From: Schistocephalus solidus
Lineage: Eukaryota > Platyhelminthes > Cestoda > Diphyllobothriidea > Diphyllobothriidae
DNA: 64,000 bases
NCBI GenBank assembly: GCA_017591395.1
Contig: WEDG01005632.1
Location: 21,424 to 85,423, forward strand
Reading direction: 5' to 3'
Shown here: piece by piece, positions 12,160-23,183 of the stretch
Numbering within the stretch: position 1 is the stretch's first letter
Layout of the letters: the number at the start of each line of letters is the position of its first letter
Translations under genes and position numbers: made by a program
The notes under the pieces: generated by a model
Databases searched by the model: none
What the model saw: the letters and a program-made list of their open reading frames with translations, nothing else
Told to the model about the DNA's origin: nothing

Positions 12160-12530
12160 GCTGTATGGGCCCCCTAAACGGGCCACGTGGTAGATGCGTT
12201 GGACCAACACGGGGGTCACATCAGGGCACGGCAGGCGTTATTCGGGTTGCGCTCCCATAAAAAATACCGAACATGTGGGTGTGGTGGCACGCCCAGGGGC
12301 GGTTCCGGCCGTGCCAGCCACCTGCGCCCTCTCCCATCTCCGGTCTTTTTGACTCTGTCTTGACACCGGGCTAAGGTGGGGGAGGAGGAGAGAGTGCGGT
12401 AGCTGCAGCGCAAGGCTACTATCACTTAAAACTAATTCAAGCGCAAGTCACCGTCCCTGCACCACCTGGTGTGGAGCATACGGTGGACCTCATCGAAATC
12501 GACGGCCAAACTGTCGTGTGTATGGGCGCA
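12160..12530 (+). repeat. Dispersed repeat R1, copy 2
   Basis: The most complete copy. It begins near GCCACGTGGTAGATGCG and runs through GGACCAA, ATTCGGGTTGCGCTCCCATA, TTGACTCTGTCTTGACACCG, a purine-rich block, CTACTATCACT, GCAAGTCACCGTCCCTGCA and CATACGGTGGACCT to about GTCGTGTG. The same blocks recur in order at 53990-54345 and partly at 10235-10480. Confidence 0.85.
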
Positions 12531-13294
12531 CTGTCCAGCAGCCCGAGAACTGTGGGCACGTGACCTCTTGCGCGACGAGGGCGCCAGAGTTGGAAGGCGT
12601 TATATTGCAGCCGCACTGCAACGTTCCCATTGCAGTGGCTACAATGATGTCCGGCCAGAGCGAACTGGGACCGCACTGCAGTGACGCAGAGCGAGCAAGT
12701 GGAAAGTGCGCTTTCAGTAATTTTGATGTCGGATTTGTGGCTCGGGCGGTGCATTTATCATACAAGCATTTAAATGCTTCCGATGGGGTGAAAATAGACT
12801 AGTAAGGGTCACTGGTGTGATTTACCAGTGAGGGCATACCGACGGGGGTAAAGGCTTGGCGGCCTAGGTCTGAGACTTTCCACAACCTCAAGCCAACACA
12901 TTGATTTCTCATTAATTTTAAGTACCTGAGTAATTATATACCAGGAACCACAAGAGGCCCAGCGATGAGAAAACCTGTCGCAGATGTCGTATACCACGGC
13001 ATAAAATAGGCGAAATAGGTGCTTAGTCTTTTAGCTAATATATTTGTTTTTAATTGATTGAAGTTATTTCAATGTATGTTTATAAACCTATAAACCCAGT
13101 TTAAGGGCCTCTATAAACAATGGGTATGTCCCATTATCTTCATTTAGCATTATTACATACATGATGGGAAAAATGTTAGGTAATACTGGGCAGTAGGACT
13201 CACAGGCAATAAAGACTGCCTTATTTACAATGTCGGGAAGCGCAACTAGTCCCACGTTCTGACCGTCAATGTAACTCAAATAGTCATTCTTACC
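12531..13294. other. Unassigned, with one strong hairpin
   Basis: Several overlapping frames at 12437-12802 on both strands look like chance frames in a GC-rich patch. A hairpin lies at 12609-12640 (AGCC-CACTGCAA against TTGCAGTGGCT with a one-base bulge). Nothing else is recognised. Confidence 0.45.
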
Positions 13295-13480
13295 CTAAGT
13301 TGAACATAACCTTAACCTTAACACTGACGCTAGCTTTATTCTTAACCTTAACGTTAACCATAACCCTAACCTTAAAACTAATCTCCTTGGAAAGTAGCGT
13401 AAGCCTCACGAATAGAGGTTAGGGATGTTTCCTATTTGCTGCCTTGGTAAACAGTAGGAAAGGTGTTACTCTGTCTTTCT
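13295..13480. repeat. Second degenerate telomere-like tract
   Basis: Repeated CTTAACCTTAACC- and ACCCTAACC-type units, followed by CTCCTTGGAAAGTAGCG. The same join (CCTTAA units, then TTTCCCTGGAAGTTGGCG) is seen at 11060-11112 in the palindrome. It is therefore a single-arm relative of that element. Confidence 0.65.
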
Positions 13481-15507
13481 AGAGCTGTAGTCACAACATC
13501 TGACATTACTGAACATGAACTGCTTGTTGAGGAGATTTATGCATATTCTCTAGCCTAAAACTTATTGACCTGAATTGACAGTTGTCTAGAACGCAGAAGC
13601 CTTCCACTCACACACTTGAGACGTTGATTCATTTGAGTTCTCGGTGCTTTGCGCTATTCCTCAAAGGCCGATGCCCCTCCCATTGCTCATTTTCCTTCGT
13701 GCCAGCGACGTACCCGAGGTAATTTTTAATAGTTACCCACTTTTTGCGAAATGACTTTAAATTTCAGGCCAGCCTCAGGAGCATGTTTACATCCAGGAAG
13801 ATCTTGTATCCACCAAAGCTGACCATTGGGATCATGCAGGGAATACACAGAAAGCCCAGTCACTCATAAGTAAACCAGAATTAGTCTATGCAGTGCTTCT
13901 AAGACCGTTGTCAGTGGACGAAGTCGTTATTTCAGCCGAACCTGCAGCTAAACGCAGACTTTTAACTTCTACTAGTATGGTGCAGATTGAACAGTGTTTA
14001 CGAGCTCCTACCAAGGCCCCAGTGACATTTCTAACCAGTAGGCCTATTCATCACCTGATGGAGCAAGACATTCGTGTGTCTTGTGCTACGTTTACTTGAT
14101 TAAACGGCTCACTGGCATTGTTGTCACAATTTACTTTAAACAGGAATGTATTGGACAGAGTTCAGGATCAGGCATTTTATTTGTGACTTATGTCCTGAGA
14201 GGAGGCTGAGTAGGCTCAAGTTTCTCGGACCACAGCGGAGGCCGTAAAATGTACGTGTCTTAGCAACTGTTGAAACTCGGTTGATAGGCCGATGAGAAGA
14301 CTTAACTTTTTTTCAAAGTACTTGTAGATGCGATCTCTGAAGGTATCCTCAAATGCTGTTTAAGTCTTCAGTAAGGCAAAAAACCTTGCGGTGTGTCACG
14401 AAACCATGGCGCGGTTTCGAGGAAAAAAGCATCTAAGTCCCACATCGGGACTACGTGAAGGGTGTTCTAATTACTCATGTTAGTTAATACGAACCAAAAG
14501 GACAAAGATTAAACCAGAGTTGTGTTTGTTGTTCGTCAAAAGTAATCGATGTCAGCGCTCTGCGTTAGCTAAGATTTTATTTTAGGGATGAACAGCTGTG
14601 CTTTTAGCAAATCTTTTTCATGATTATTGTGAGGTTTGTGTGAGTTTTTACCGTCTTTTCTGCGCCTTTTCATTATTTTACTACTTAATTCAGTTTTAAC
14701 CTTTTCTTGTTATTCACATGATCCCGCTTCTGTCGTCCGTTTTTTGTCAGTTTTTCCTCGCTCTGTAAATCCTCTCAGGTCGAGATCCCATTTTTGTTGG
14801 GTCGTCAATTATGAAGTTGTAGCAAGGCGTATTGTTTAGTTGTCAACCGCTTACTTCAAGTCTTTATTATATTTTTTCCAATGCTCAACCAATCTTCTGA
14901 TTTTCAACTATTCATTCAAGCATATTTCTTTATGAGCAAGCTCGTGACCTCTTCAACTGACGGAGTTTTTAACCACCTTTCCATGTGTCCACAAATACCT
15001 GTAACTTTGAAGTTCAAAGTAGCGCGCACAGAGAAGATATTTTTGATTGGTTTAACTTGTATAACCTCTGCGATACTTAAAAATTGAAGAGTGGCAATGT
15101 CTATTCCGGGGTAAACTGTAATAAGCCCTCGATCAAGTTTGACACAGTATCATCCTTGAAAGAGAGGTAGATAATCACTGATATTTTCAGTACAGCTTGT
15201 CTTTGGGATTTTCTTGTTTTCGATGGCCCTCTTTGTCGATATTTTTCAAATACTTATTTCTAGGAGAAATGGCACGTTGAAAACTAAGTACGTCATTGGT
15301 CGTCTAAGGGGGGACATTTCCTGTAGCCCTAATGAACAAGAAGAAACCCAAGTTTGAACAAGATAAAGACCTGACACTTGACGGATTTAATGACGTCATA
15401 AAAATTAGTGACCTGTTTTTCAACTGCGTACGGCCAATGCGTTATCGAGTTCTCGCACGCCTAGCCAAATTTTATCCTCCCGACCTTGTCATTTCCCCAC
15501 CCGGTAC
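13481..15507. other. No recognisable gene
   Basis: Only short frames. The one at 15332-15538 (68 codons) has no motif I know. AT-rich overall. Confidence 0.45.
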
Positions 15508-15560
15508 AGTTCAGTTCAGTTTATTAAGGGAAAGATAGGTAAATGCCTTTGAACTCCCTC

Positions 15561-15828
15561 TTGGTACATCATGAAAATGTAAAAAAGTTGGTTTACATAA
15601 CAGCGTGCGGAAAATAAGCAGCTGTTGGCTAATCGAAGAGAGTAAACATAAATGTGTACTCGCATTTTACGAGTAGCATTAGTACATGCTATTGTTGGTA
15701 CATTATGAAAATGTAAAAAAGTTGGTTTACATAACAGCGTGCGGAAAATAAGCAGCTGTTGGCTAATCGAAGAGAGTAAACATAAATGTGTACTCGCATT
15801 TTACGAGTAGCATTAGTACATGCTATTG
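15561..15828 (-). repeat. Tandem duplication, 2 x 134 bp
   Basis: Units 15561-15694 and 15695-15828 are almost identical (one C/T difference seen near the start). The duplication lies within the 3' UTR of the family A LINE. The near identity contrasts with the decayed pol frame and suggests a recent duplication or an assembly artefact. Confidence 0.92.
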
Positions 15829-15944
15829 TTGTTGACAATATTCTCGTGAGTGAGGTATATGCGACGAGTTTGAGATAATAAAATGGTACTGAAATATAAA
15901 AAGTAGTATTGTAATAGTAAGAGTGTGATTCAACTGGGACGTGA

Positions 15945-17777
15945 CTAAGAAGATCTGGGGATATTATAGTGGGCACTGCTATATTGGTCCAGATTTTTCT
16001 TAAAAAGATCAATGGAAGTAGCCATAACAACATCGAGAGGCAGAGCATTCCAAGCGTCGACCGCTCTCTTGGAGAAGAAGAACTTTCGTGTATCCAGTCT
16101 GGCCCCAGTTACACGTAGTTTGAGTGGATGCCCTCTCAAGTTCGTGGTTGTTGCTAACTGGAAGAAGTCTCCAGGTGCGAGGCAGCAGCCCTGACCGCAC
16201 ATGATGCGGAACGTTTGTATCAGGTCACCTCGTAGCTGCCTGTAACTCAAGGGAAAGGGATCAAGGTTAGATAATCGGGTTTCATAGGGTAATGAGCCCT
16301 GTCCAGTCACAAGTTTGGTTGCACGCCTTTGAACTTTTTCGAGGATATTGAGGTCTTTCGCGGTCCAGGGTCTCCAAGCTTGGATAGCGAACTCCAATTT
16401 CGGCCGCACAAAAGTTCGAAAGACTTTGGCAAAGCAGTCTTCATCAAAGGCAGAGAAAGCCCGCTTGACAAGGTACAGGGCTGACATCGCAGACTTGGCT
16501 ACCTTTGAACAATACAGCGAGGGTTTAAGGGAGCTCGAGATCCACGCTCCCAAGTCCTTCTGCGCATCAACTTCTTGCAATGGTATACCATTCAGGCAGT
16601 AATCCGTGAGGTTCGGAGTGCTAGTATTACCGACTTATAAAATAGTGCATTTGTTCTCATTGAACGGCAAAAGTCAGTCCTTTGACCATTGTTGAAGTCG
16701 GTTTAGGTTTTCCTGCAAATGCTTTACGTCAGCTGCAGTTCTGATGACCCTCCATAGCTTAATATCATCCGCAAACATGGCGACATCACAATCCAATTCA
16801 TTGATGCAGTCGTTGACGTACAAAATGAACAGAGTAGGGCCAAGAACGGAGCCCTGGGGAACACCACTTTCAACCGCAACCTCCGCCGACTGCTGGTTAT
16901 TGACATGGACGGTTTGAGAGTGGCCAAATAAGAAGCTTTTGATCCAGCTGAGGAGATTACCGCTAATGCCTGTTCGGTTGAGCTTGTGTAGGAGTCGCTG
17001 GTTTGGTACACTATCAAATGCCTTCTTAAAGTCAATGTAGACAACGTGCAGCACATTTCCTTCATCAAGTGCTCGTGTCCGATGTTCCAAACAATAGAGC
17101 AAGTTCGTAACGCAAGACCTGCCACTTCGAAATCCATGCTGCGCATCAGATAATAATTTATGCTGCTATAAGAAGTGCATTAGCTCTCGCTTTATTATTT
17201 TTTTCCATGAGTTTGCAGCAGATCGAGGTGAGGCTAATTGGTCTGTAATTATTTGTGGAGACCTTTCTGTCACCTTTATATAGTGGTGTGATTCGTGCAG
17301 ATTTCCAATCAGCAGGTAAGATGCCGGCTTCGAACGAGGTTTTGAAAAGCATGGACAACGGTTGGCCAGTTCCGCAGCAATTTTCTTTAGTAACTTTGGC
17401 GGTATATCATCTGGGCCCGGTGATTTAGACTCATTCAGAGCCAACAGTTCTTTATGAACATTTGCTTCGTCGAAAGATACAGCCTCTATTGTTGGACCCT
17501 CGTCTAAGTCGTAGTCGGGAGGATTAAATGCGCTTTCACTCGTAAAGATGGATTTGAAGAATTCTGAAAGGTGCTCCGCTTTTGCTCCATCCGCACTAAT
17601 CTCTAGGTTTTCGCTTGTCCTTAGTAAGGGAACTGGGTCCCTGTTACGCGTGCTCCTTCTAATGTAATTGTAGAATAACTTCGGATTTTCCACTGCACGG
17701 TTCAGCAGGTCTTTTTCAAAATCTTTTCGTGTTCTGAGGATAAGCCGTTTAACTTTGTGCCTTTGTGCCTTGTACGT
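15945..17777 (-). pseudogene. Family A ORF2 (pol) remnant: RT and C-terminal domain
   Basis: Reverse transcriptase for target-primed integration, now broken. Segments in order on the minus strand: NPKLFYNYIRRSTRNRDPVP and SKSPGPDDIPPKLLKK (17693-17166), DWKSARITPLYKGDRKVS with NYRPISLTSICCKLMEK in the next frame (to 17158), HVVYIDFKKAFDSVP (RT motif A, catalytic D), GVPQGSVLGPTLFILYVND (motif B) and MFADDIKLW (motif C) in 17102-16674, then KDLGAWISSSLKPS to LRGHPLKLRV (16580-15945), the CR1-type C-terminal region. A frameshift lies near 17350. There are stops near 17155 and 16675, and another between 16674 and 16580. The endonuclease is absent. Confidence 0.85.
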
Positions 17778-18179
17778 TCTCTCCTGGCGACTGTGCCAAA
17801 GGTGAACAAGTTAATTGTCCTTGGTGATTTAAACGCCCGCGTCGGGACAGAGAGTGCCACGTGGAGGGGAGTGCTGGGTGCACATGGTATCGCTGGCTTC
17901 TATAACAATGGTCTTCTTCTCATACGAACCTACGCCGAACACCGCCTGATCCTGACCAACATCATCTTCCGCCTCCCGATGCGGCAAAAATCGACCTGGG
18001 TGCACCCCTGGTCGAGACACTGGAACATTTTGGATTACGTTCTCGTCCGGAGGCGAGATCAACAGGACGTGCTGGTGACAAAAGCGATCCCCGGTGCCGA
18101 CGGATGGACGGATCACCGCGTCGTCATCTCCAAGATGAGGCTGCATCAGCAACCACGCAGGAGACCCCAAGGTAAGTGA
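17778..18179 (+). pseudogene. Endonuclease C-terminal half of RTE-like LINE
   Basis: The APE-type endonuclease nicks target DNA. Visible: LIVLGDLNARVG (the G-D-x-N motif), then LDYVLVRRRDQQDVLVTKAI, then WTDHRVVISKM (the catalytic D-H near the end). The N-terminal half, with the first metal-binding residues, is missing. The frame ends PRRRPQGK then stop, and coding resemblance resumes at 18192, so one stop separates nuclease from RT. Confidence 0.8.
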
Positions 18180-18191
18180 TCACCAGGTAAG

Positions 18192-20609
18192 TTGAATACT
18201 GTTTTGTTGAATGTGTTTGCTCAACATCTTCATTTCAGCAATGAACTGGCCAAACGACTAGCCAACCTTCCAGCCGCCAGCGTGGACACCTCCATGGATA
18301 GCCGCCGGTGCCAGCTGAGGGACACCATCCAATTCACCGCCCTGGATGTCCTCGGCCGCGCAAGGCATCAGCACCAAGACTGGTTCGATGACAACGATGC
18401 AGCCATCAACGCTCTGTTCATCGAGAAGAACCATTTGCACAAAGCCTACATAGATCGCCCTACCGCTGCCAACAAGACAGCCTTCTACCGAAGTCGTCGC
18501 CTTGTACAACAACGGCTGTGGGAGATGCAGACTGCCTGGATGACGCGCAAAGCCGAGGAAATCCAAGGGTATGCGGACCGAAACGAATGGAAGAACTTCT
18601 TCGCCGCCACCAAGGCTGTCTACGGACCTCCAGTCAAAGGATCCGCCCCTCTTTTCAGTGCCGACGGCAGGACGCTGATCACTGAGAAGACACGAATCCT
18701 GATGCAATGGGTGGAACATTTCCAAAGCGCTCTCAAACAGCCCTCCACCAGCTCCGACGCCGCCATCGACCGCCTGCCTGAAGTGGAAATCAAAGCTGAC
18801 CTTGATCTCCTGCCCTCTTCTTAAAAAACCATCAGAACTGTGCAGCAACTCTCCAGTGGTAAATCACCTGACTCTCCAGCGGTAAAGCACCTGACTCGGA
18901 CGCGATCCCTGATGAGATTTAAAATCATGGCTGACCCCGACTGATGGACCGATTCACAGCGCTCTCCCAGGAGATATGGCACCAAGGAAAAGTCCCTCAG
19001 GAGTTCAAAGATGCCACCATTGTGCACCTCTTCAAGCAGAAAGGGAGCCGTAAACTCGGCGACAACAACCGGGGAATCTCACTGCTGAACATCGCTGGAA
19101 AGATCTTCATCTGCATTCTCCTCAATCTTCTGAACGCTCACCTGGAGCAAGCACTGCTCCCATAAAGCCCATATGGCTTCTGAGGACACGGAGGAACAAT
19201 CAATATGATCTTCGCCGCTCGCAAGCTGCAAGAGAAGTTCCAGAAGATGCGGACTCACCTCTACACTAACTTCGTGGACCTTACGAAAGCCTTTGACACG
19301 GTGAATTGCGACGGGCTATAGAAGATCATGCAGAAATTTGGCTGTCATGAGCGGTTCAAGCACATGGTGCGTCGGCTTCATGACGATATAAAGGCGCGCG
19401 TCACTGACAACGGGGTGGTATCCGAAGCATTCACAATGATCAACGGAGTGAAGTAGGGCTGCGTACTGGCCCCCACCCTGTTCAGTCTTATGTTCTCTGC
19501 TACGCTGATGGATGCCTACCGTGATGAACAGCCTGGGATCCGCATCGCCTACAGAACTGATGGGCACCTCCTCAACAGTCGGCGTATGCAGGCCCCAACG
19601 CGTGTGTCTACGACTACAGTCCATGCCTTGCTCTTCGTGGACGACTGCGTTCTGAACACCGTGACGGAGGAGTACATGCAAAGGAGTTTGAACCTCTTCA
19701 CCGCAGGCTACGCCAATTTCGGATTAACAATCAATACAGCCAAAACAGCGGTCATGCACCATCCGTCGCCCAGTGCGGATGGACGGCTGACTCCTCAACC
19801 AACGGTGGATGAACTTACGATTGCGTGTCTCCACAGCCATCATCCACAAACTTCTATTCGCTGACGATTGTGCACTCAATGTAACAGTAGAAGAGGAAAT
19901 ACAGAGGAGCATGGACGTCTTCGCTGTCACCTGTGACAACTTCCTTCTTCGCATCAACACTGAGAATACGGTTGTGATGCATCAGCCGCCGCACAATTCC
20001 ACCTACTCCGCAGCTCACATCTATGTCAAGGGTGCCCAACTGAAATCTGTGGAAACCTTCACGTACCTGAGCAGAAATCTCTCCCGCTGCACAAAAGTCG
20101 ATGATGAGATCGCCCATCGGATCTCCAAAGCCAGCCAAGCATTTGGACGCATGCAGAACGTGGTATGGAATAGACACGGTCTCCACCTCAACATCAAACT
20201 CAAGATGTACAAAACTGTCATATTGCCTACGCTGCTATATGGAGCGGATACGTGGACGATCTACCAAAAGCAGGCGCGGAATCTCAGCCACTTCCACCTG
20301 AGCTTCCTTCGCAGAATACTAAAGCTGACATGGCAAGACAGGATACCGGACCTGGAAGTGTTGGAACGAATAGGCCTTCTCAGCATTTATGCTCAGCTGA
20401 AACAACTGCAATTGCGCTGGAGTGGTCACCTTGTGATGATGGATGACGAACGATTACCCAAACGACTCTTCAATGGAGAGGTCACCATGGGTTCTCGCCA
20501 ACAATTGGGTCAAGAACGACGCTACAAGGACACTCTGAAGAATTCCCTGAAGCAACTGCAGATCAACCCGGTGACCTGGGAAGACCTCGCCCACAACCGA
20601 CAGGCCTGA
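18192..20609 (+). pseudogene. RT and C-terminal domain of RTE-like LINE, two copies joined
   Basis: 18192-18824 is an open frame for the pre-RT region (HQDWFDDNDAAINALFIEKN, GYADRNEWKNFFAATKAVYG). Frameshifts lie near 18830-18940. DATIVHLFKQKGSRKLGDNN, NFVDLTKAFDTVN (motif A) and NGVK-stop-GCVLAPTLFSLMF (motif B, with CAG to TAG) follow to about 19500. Motif C then occurs twice, as LLFVDDCVLN near 19627 and [10 protein letters not shown] near 19850, each followed by the same downstream segment (INTAKTAVMHH and [11 protein letters not shown]). The second copy continues intact through [29 protein letters not shown] and [17 protein letters not shown] to 20609. Further stops lie at 19163, 19180 and 19318. 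It cannot make an active enzyme. Confidence 0.85.
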
Positions 20610-20689
20610 AGAAGGACAGTGAAGACAGGGTAAGCAATCTACGAAGCCAACCGGATCGCCGCTGCCAAGGCCAAAGAGCGGAACGAAAG

Positions 20690-21425
20690 TCATCAGCTCC
20701 CTGGACCAACACTGCCAATGCCCAGACTCTGCCAAAATGCCCGCGCTGTTAAAGCACCTTCCGCGCGCGAATTGGCCTGGCCGGACATTTTCGGACGCAA
20801 TGCACCAAAAATCCGACAATTCCAACTTCTACGTCAAATTCTGCCAACCCTCCTTCGGACCTCCCACCCTCACCCCTGGCACCAATTACATTACTTCTAC
20901 CATCGTAGGGACCACATACCTATACTGATCAACTGTTACCCCTACCGCCACCGCCGCCGCCGCCAGGACCACCACCAGCGATGGGGACTATCTCCTAAAC
21001 TGTCCTCATTGTGACCGCACATTCACCTCATGCATTGGCCAGGTCGGTCAACTGCGAATCCAACGTACAGAGACTGGTGAACCATTGATTGGAGCATCAA
21101 CCCACAGCAGAGATCACCACATTCACTGCCCTCACTGTCCTCGCGCATTCACTCATCGCATAGGCCTATTCGATCACATGCGCATCCATGACAGTGGAAT
21201 CTACCACACTATTGACAACAGCGATACCCCATGCACACCCTACACTCCTGCCATTCTCACTGCCACTGCCACCCCACTACAATGAATGACAACTCCCCAG
21301 CCCCTCCAAATTTCTCCTGCCCACACTACGCCTCACCTCACGCCTCGGCTTGATCAGTCACCTGCAAATCCATCGCACGGAGGCTGGTGAACCAGTGCCT
21401 GGGGCTCCGACATACACCGTATTTC
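20690..21425 (+). pseudogene. Zinc-finger tail of RTE-like LINE
   Basis: After the RT C-terminus, a degraded first finger region (near 20737-20800) is followed by a Thr/Pro-rich linker and two C2H2 units. CPHCDRTFTSCIGQVGQLRIQ (about 21004-21066) has its histidines changed to glutamine. CPHCPRAFTHRIGLFDHMRIH (about 21130-21192) has all four ligands. A third fragment at about 21315-21425 (SRLGLISHLQIHRTEAGEPV) starts a further tail copy without its cysteine pair. The fingers probably bound nucleic acid in the active element. The reading frame shifts within the linker. Confidence 0.75.
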
Positions 21426-21431
21426 CTCTTT

Positions 21432-22730
21432 CGACCACCTAAGTCCAACGTTCTAAACAGTAGAGGAAATTTGTGACGAAGAACCTACCTCTGCGGAGAC
21501 CATGCTGGACCTCGAAAAGCAGATGGTTATGTTCTAGGAACTGCATTAGTTGTTTCTGAATTATTTTTTTCCATGATTTTGCAGCAAATTGAAGTAAGGC
21601 TGACCGGTCGATGATTCTTTGCGGAGACCCGGCTTCCACCCTTACAGAGCGGCGTAATCCCTGCGGATTTCCAATCGGCTTGTAGACCTGCGGTCTCGAA
21701 GGATGTTTGGAAAAGCGTAGAGAGTGGTTTTGCCAACTCTCTCGCAAGCTCTTTCAAGATCATGGCAGGTACTTAATCGGGACACCGTGACTTAGATTCC
21801 TTTAATCCCAAAAGTTCCTTGAGGACAATAGTCTTTGTGAACTGAACAGTTTTGACTATTGCATCCACTTCGGCAGGGTATTCGTATCTCGTTTTCTTTG
21901 TGAAAACTGACCGGAAAAATTCCGAAAGATGAACAGCCTTTGCATCGTCTTCAGTAAGGTTTATGCCCTTGGCAGTCCTCAGCAGGGGTATCGGATCCTT
22001 ATTCCGTGTATTCTGCCTTAGGTAACCATAAAAGAGTTTCAGGTTCACGGTGGCCCGGTTCAACAGGTCCACTTCGAAATCCTGTCTTGTTCTAACAATA
22101 AGGCCCTTGACCCGATTTCTCTGCATTTTGTACGCATTTAGAGATGCAGGAGTTCCGTCCGTAAGCGATTTTTTCCACAATCTCCGCTTTTTGTTAACTT
22201 CGATTTTTAAGGCCTGCGCAAGGCATCGCGGTCTGTTGGTTAACCTCTTTCTCACAAATCGGACAGTCATTTTCAATGAGCCTATACATTTTTGTCCTGG
22301 AACGTTCCCCAGTCCTCGGGTATGTTTCCAAAGAATAAAGGTTCCCACTGAGTGCGCATGAGTTCGTCCCTCATTCCACTGAAATCACCTTGCCATATAT
22401 TCCTTCTGACTATTGTGGGTTTTTCTGGCATAGAAAATAACGAGTACTCCCATCGCAGTACAACGTGGTCGCTTTTACCTAGCGGTGGTAGACATGACAC
22501 TTCATTGATGCTGTCCTGCGACTTCATGAGAATGAGTTCCAGACAATTGGCCTGTTGTCCTTCGTGCACTCTTGTTGGAAAAGTGACATGCTGTGTGAGG
22601 AGTAGCTTGAGCTTTTTCTTTCTTGGTGTCAGATTTACATTTCGGAAGGTTTTTTGTTTAAGGCGGGCTGTTTTTGTCCTGCGCCATTGCTACTTGTTGT
22701 TCGGTAGTCATAGCAACTACTGAAGTTTTT
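21432..22730 (-). mobile_element. Family A LINE fragment (end of endonuclease to start of RT)
   Basis: Reading the minus strand: a short sequence shared with 26406-26495 (near 22730-22657), then QHVTFPTRVHEGQQANCLEL and GKSDHVVLRWEYSLFS (endonuclease end, S-D-H motif, 22590-22430), then KIEVNKKRRLWKKSL and YKMQRNRVKGLIVRTRQDFE (linker), SEFFRSVFTKKTRYEYPAEV, ESKSRCPD, then in other frames DWKSAGITPLCKGGSRVS, RPVSLTSICCKIMEK and LLFEVQHGLRRGRFFVTN. It stops before motif A, at 21432. The first two segments are joined with most of the endonuclease missing. Several frameshifts and stops are present. Confidence 0.82.
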
Positions 22731-22951
22731 GGGATGCCCTTTGATCGAGTGTCAATAGTTTTGCTCCTAGTAAATCGCTCAGTGAACTTCTGTGTGACAT
22801 CTACTGCATTAGAGGTGCCTTTTAACGCAGAAATTTATTTGTCTTATCTCATTCTCGAGGTGGTTTAGCTTCGTGGACAGTTTCTGACAGCCACCCCATA
22901 TGGCAGTGCCGTCAATAGTGCGAATATTAATTTGAGAGAGCATCCATCTCC

Positions 22952-23028
22952 GTGATGAGGTGGTCGAGTGGTTAGCGAGCGTGGCCATAGCACTGGTGGT
23001 CGCGGGCTCAATCCCGGCTTGCGGCAGG
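22952..23028 (+). other. tRNA-like sequence, probable SINE head
   Basis: TGGTCGAGTGGTTAGCG (22961-22977) matches a tRNA A box and D loop, and GCGGGCTCAATCCCGGC (about 23002-23018) a B box and T arm. The ends GTGATGA and GCGGCAGG do not pair as an acceptor stem. The flanking sequence has a short SINE-like body up to about 23110. A degenerate tRNA-derived element is more likely than a working tRNA-Ser or tRNA-Leu gene. Confidence 0.45.
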
Positions 23029-23183
23029 ACCTTTTGAATTCTTGTGTGGTGACTTACGAATTAACGGGTGGCTAGGTGTAAGTTACACTACAAGCGGTTT
23101 TACACAAGCAGCATATAAATTATCATCTCCGCCTTTTTGCAAATTAATGAAAGCTCTCGGAATGTTCTTAACTACGTCTGCTA

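Larger units (their letters stand above)
15508..17777 (-). mobile_element. Family A CR1-like LINE, 5'-truncated
   Basis: A non-LTR retrotransposon copy on the minus strand. The pol frame starts abruptly in the linker between endonuclease and RT (near 17777) and runs through RT to a C-terminal domain ending at 15945. A 3' UTR follows with a 134-bp tandem duplication. The probable 3' end is CTTAATAAACTGAACTGAACTG at 15538-15508, a short terminal repeat as in CR1-type elements. The related copy at 27.4-31.7 kb ends in CTCAATAAATTGAATTG. On its 5' side the copy abuts the plus-strand RTE-like element at 17778. Confidence 0.85.
17778..21425 (+). mobile_element. RTE-like LINE with C2H2 zinc-finger 3' end, chimeric and decayed
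   Basis: A plus-strand non-LTR retrotransposon: end of an AP-like endonuclease, RT, a conserved C-terminal region, then a zinc-finger-coding tail. The 5' end is truncated inside the endonuclease and abuts the minus-strand family A copy. The 3' side abuts another family A copy at about 21430. The zinc-finger tail and the LDYVLVRRRDQ, DDCALN and [11 protein letters not shown] segments are features I associate with abundant repeats of diphyllobothriidean tapeworms. The RT motif C is present twice, so the copy is a join of two relatives. Confidence 0.82.

Noticed and set aside
12437..12802. Four overlapping frames of 70-105 codons on both strands
   Set aside because: They overlap each other in a GC-rich patch beside repeat R1. 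None shows a domain, and open frames on both strands are expected there by composition.
15945..16580. A single-copy host gene for the 211-codon frame
   Set aside because: It is the C-terminal domain of the CR1-like pol, with close relatives at 31.0-31.55 kb in the same window.
22952..23028. Functional tRNA-Ser or tRNA-Leu gene
   Set aside because: A and B boxes are present but the acceptor ends do not pair.
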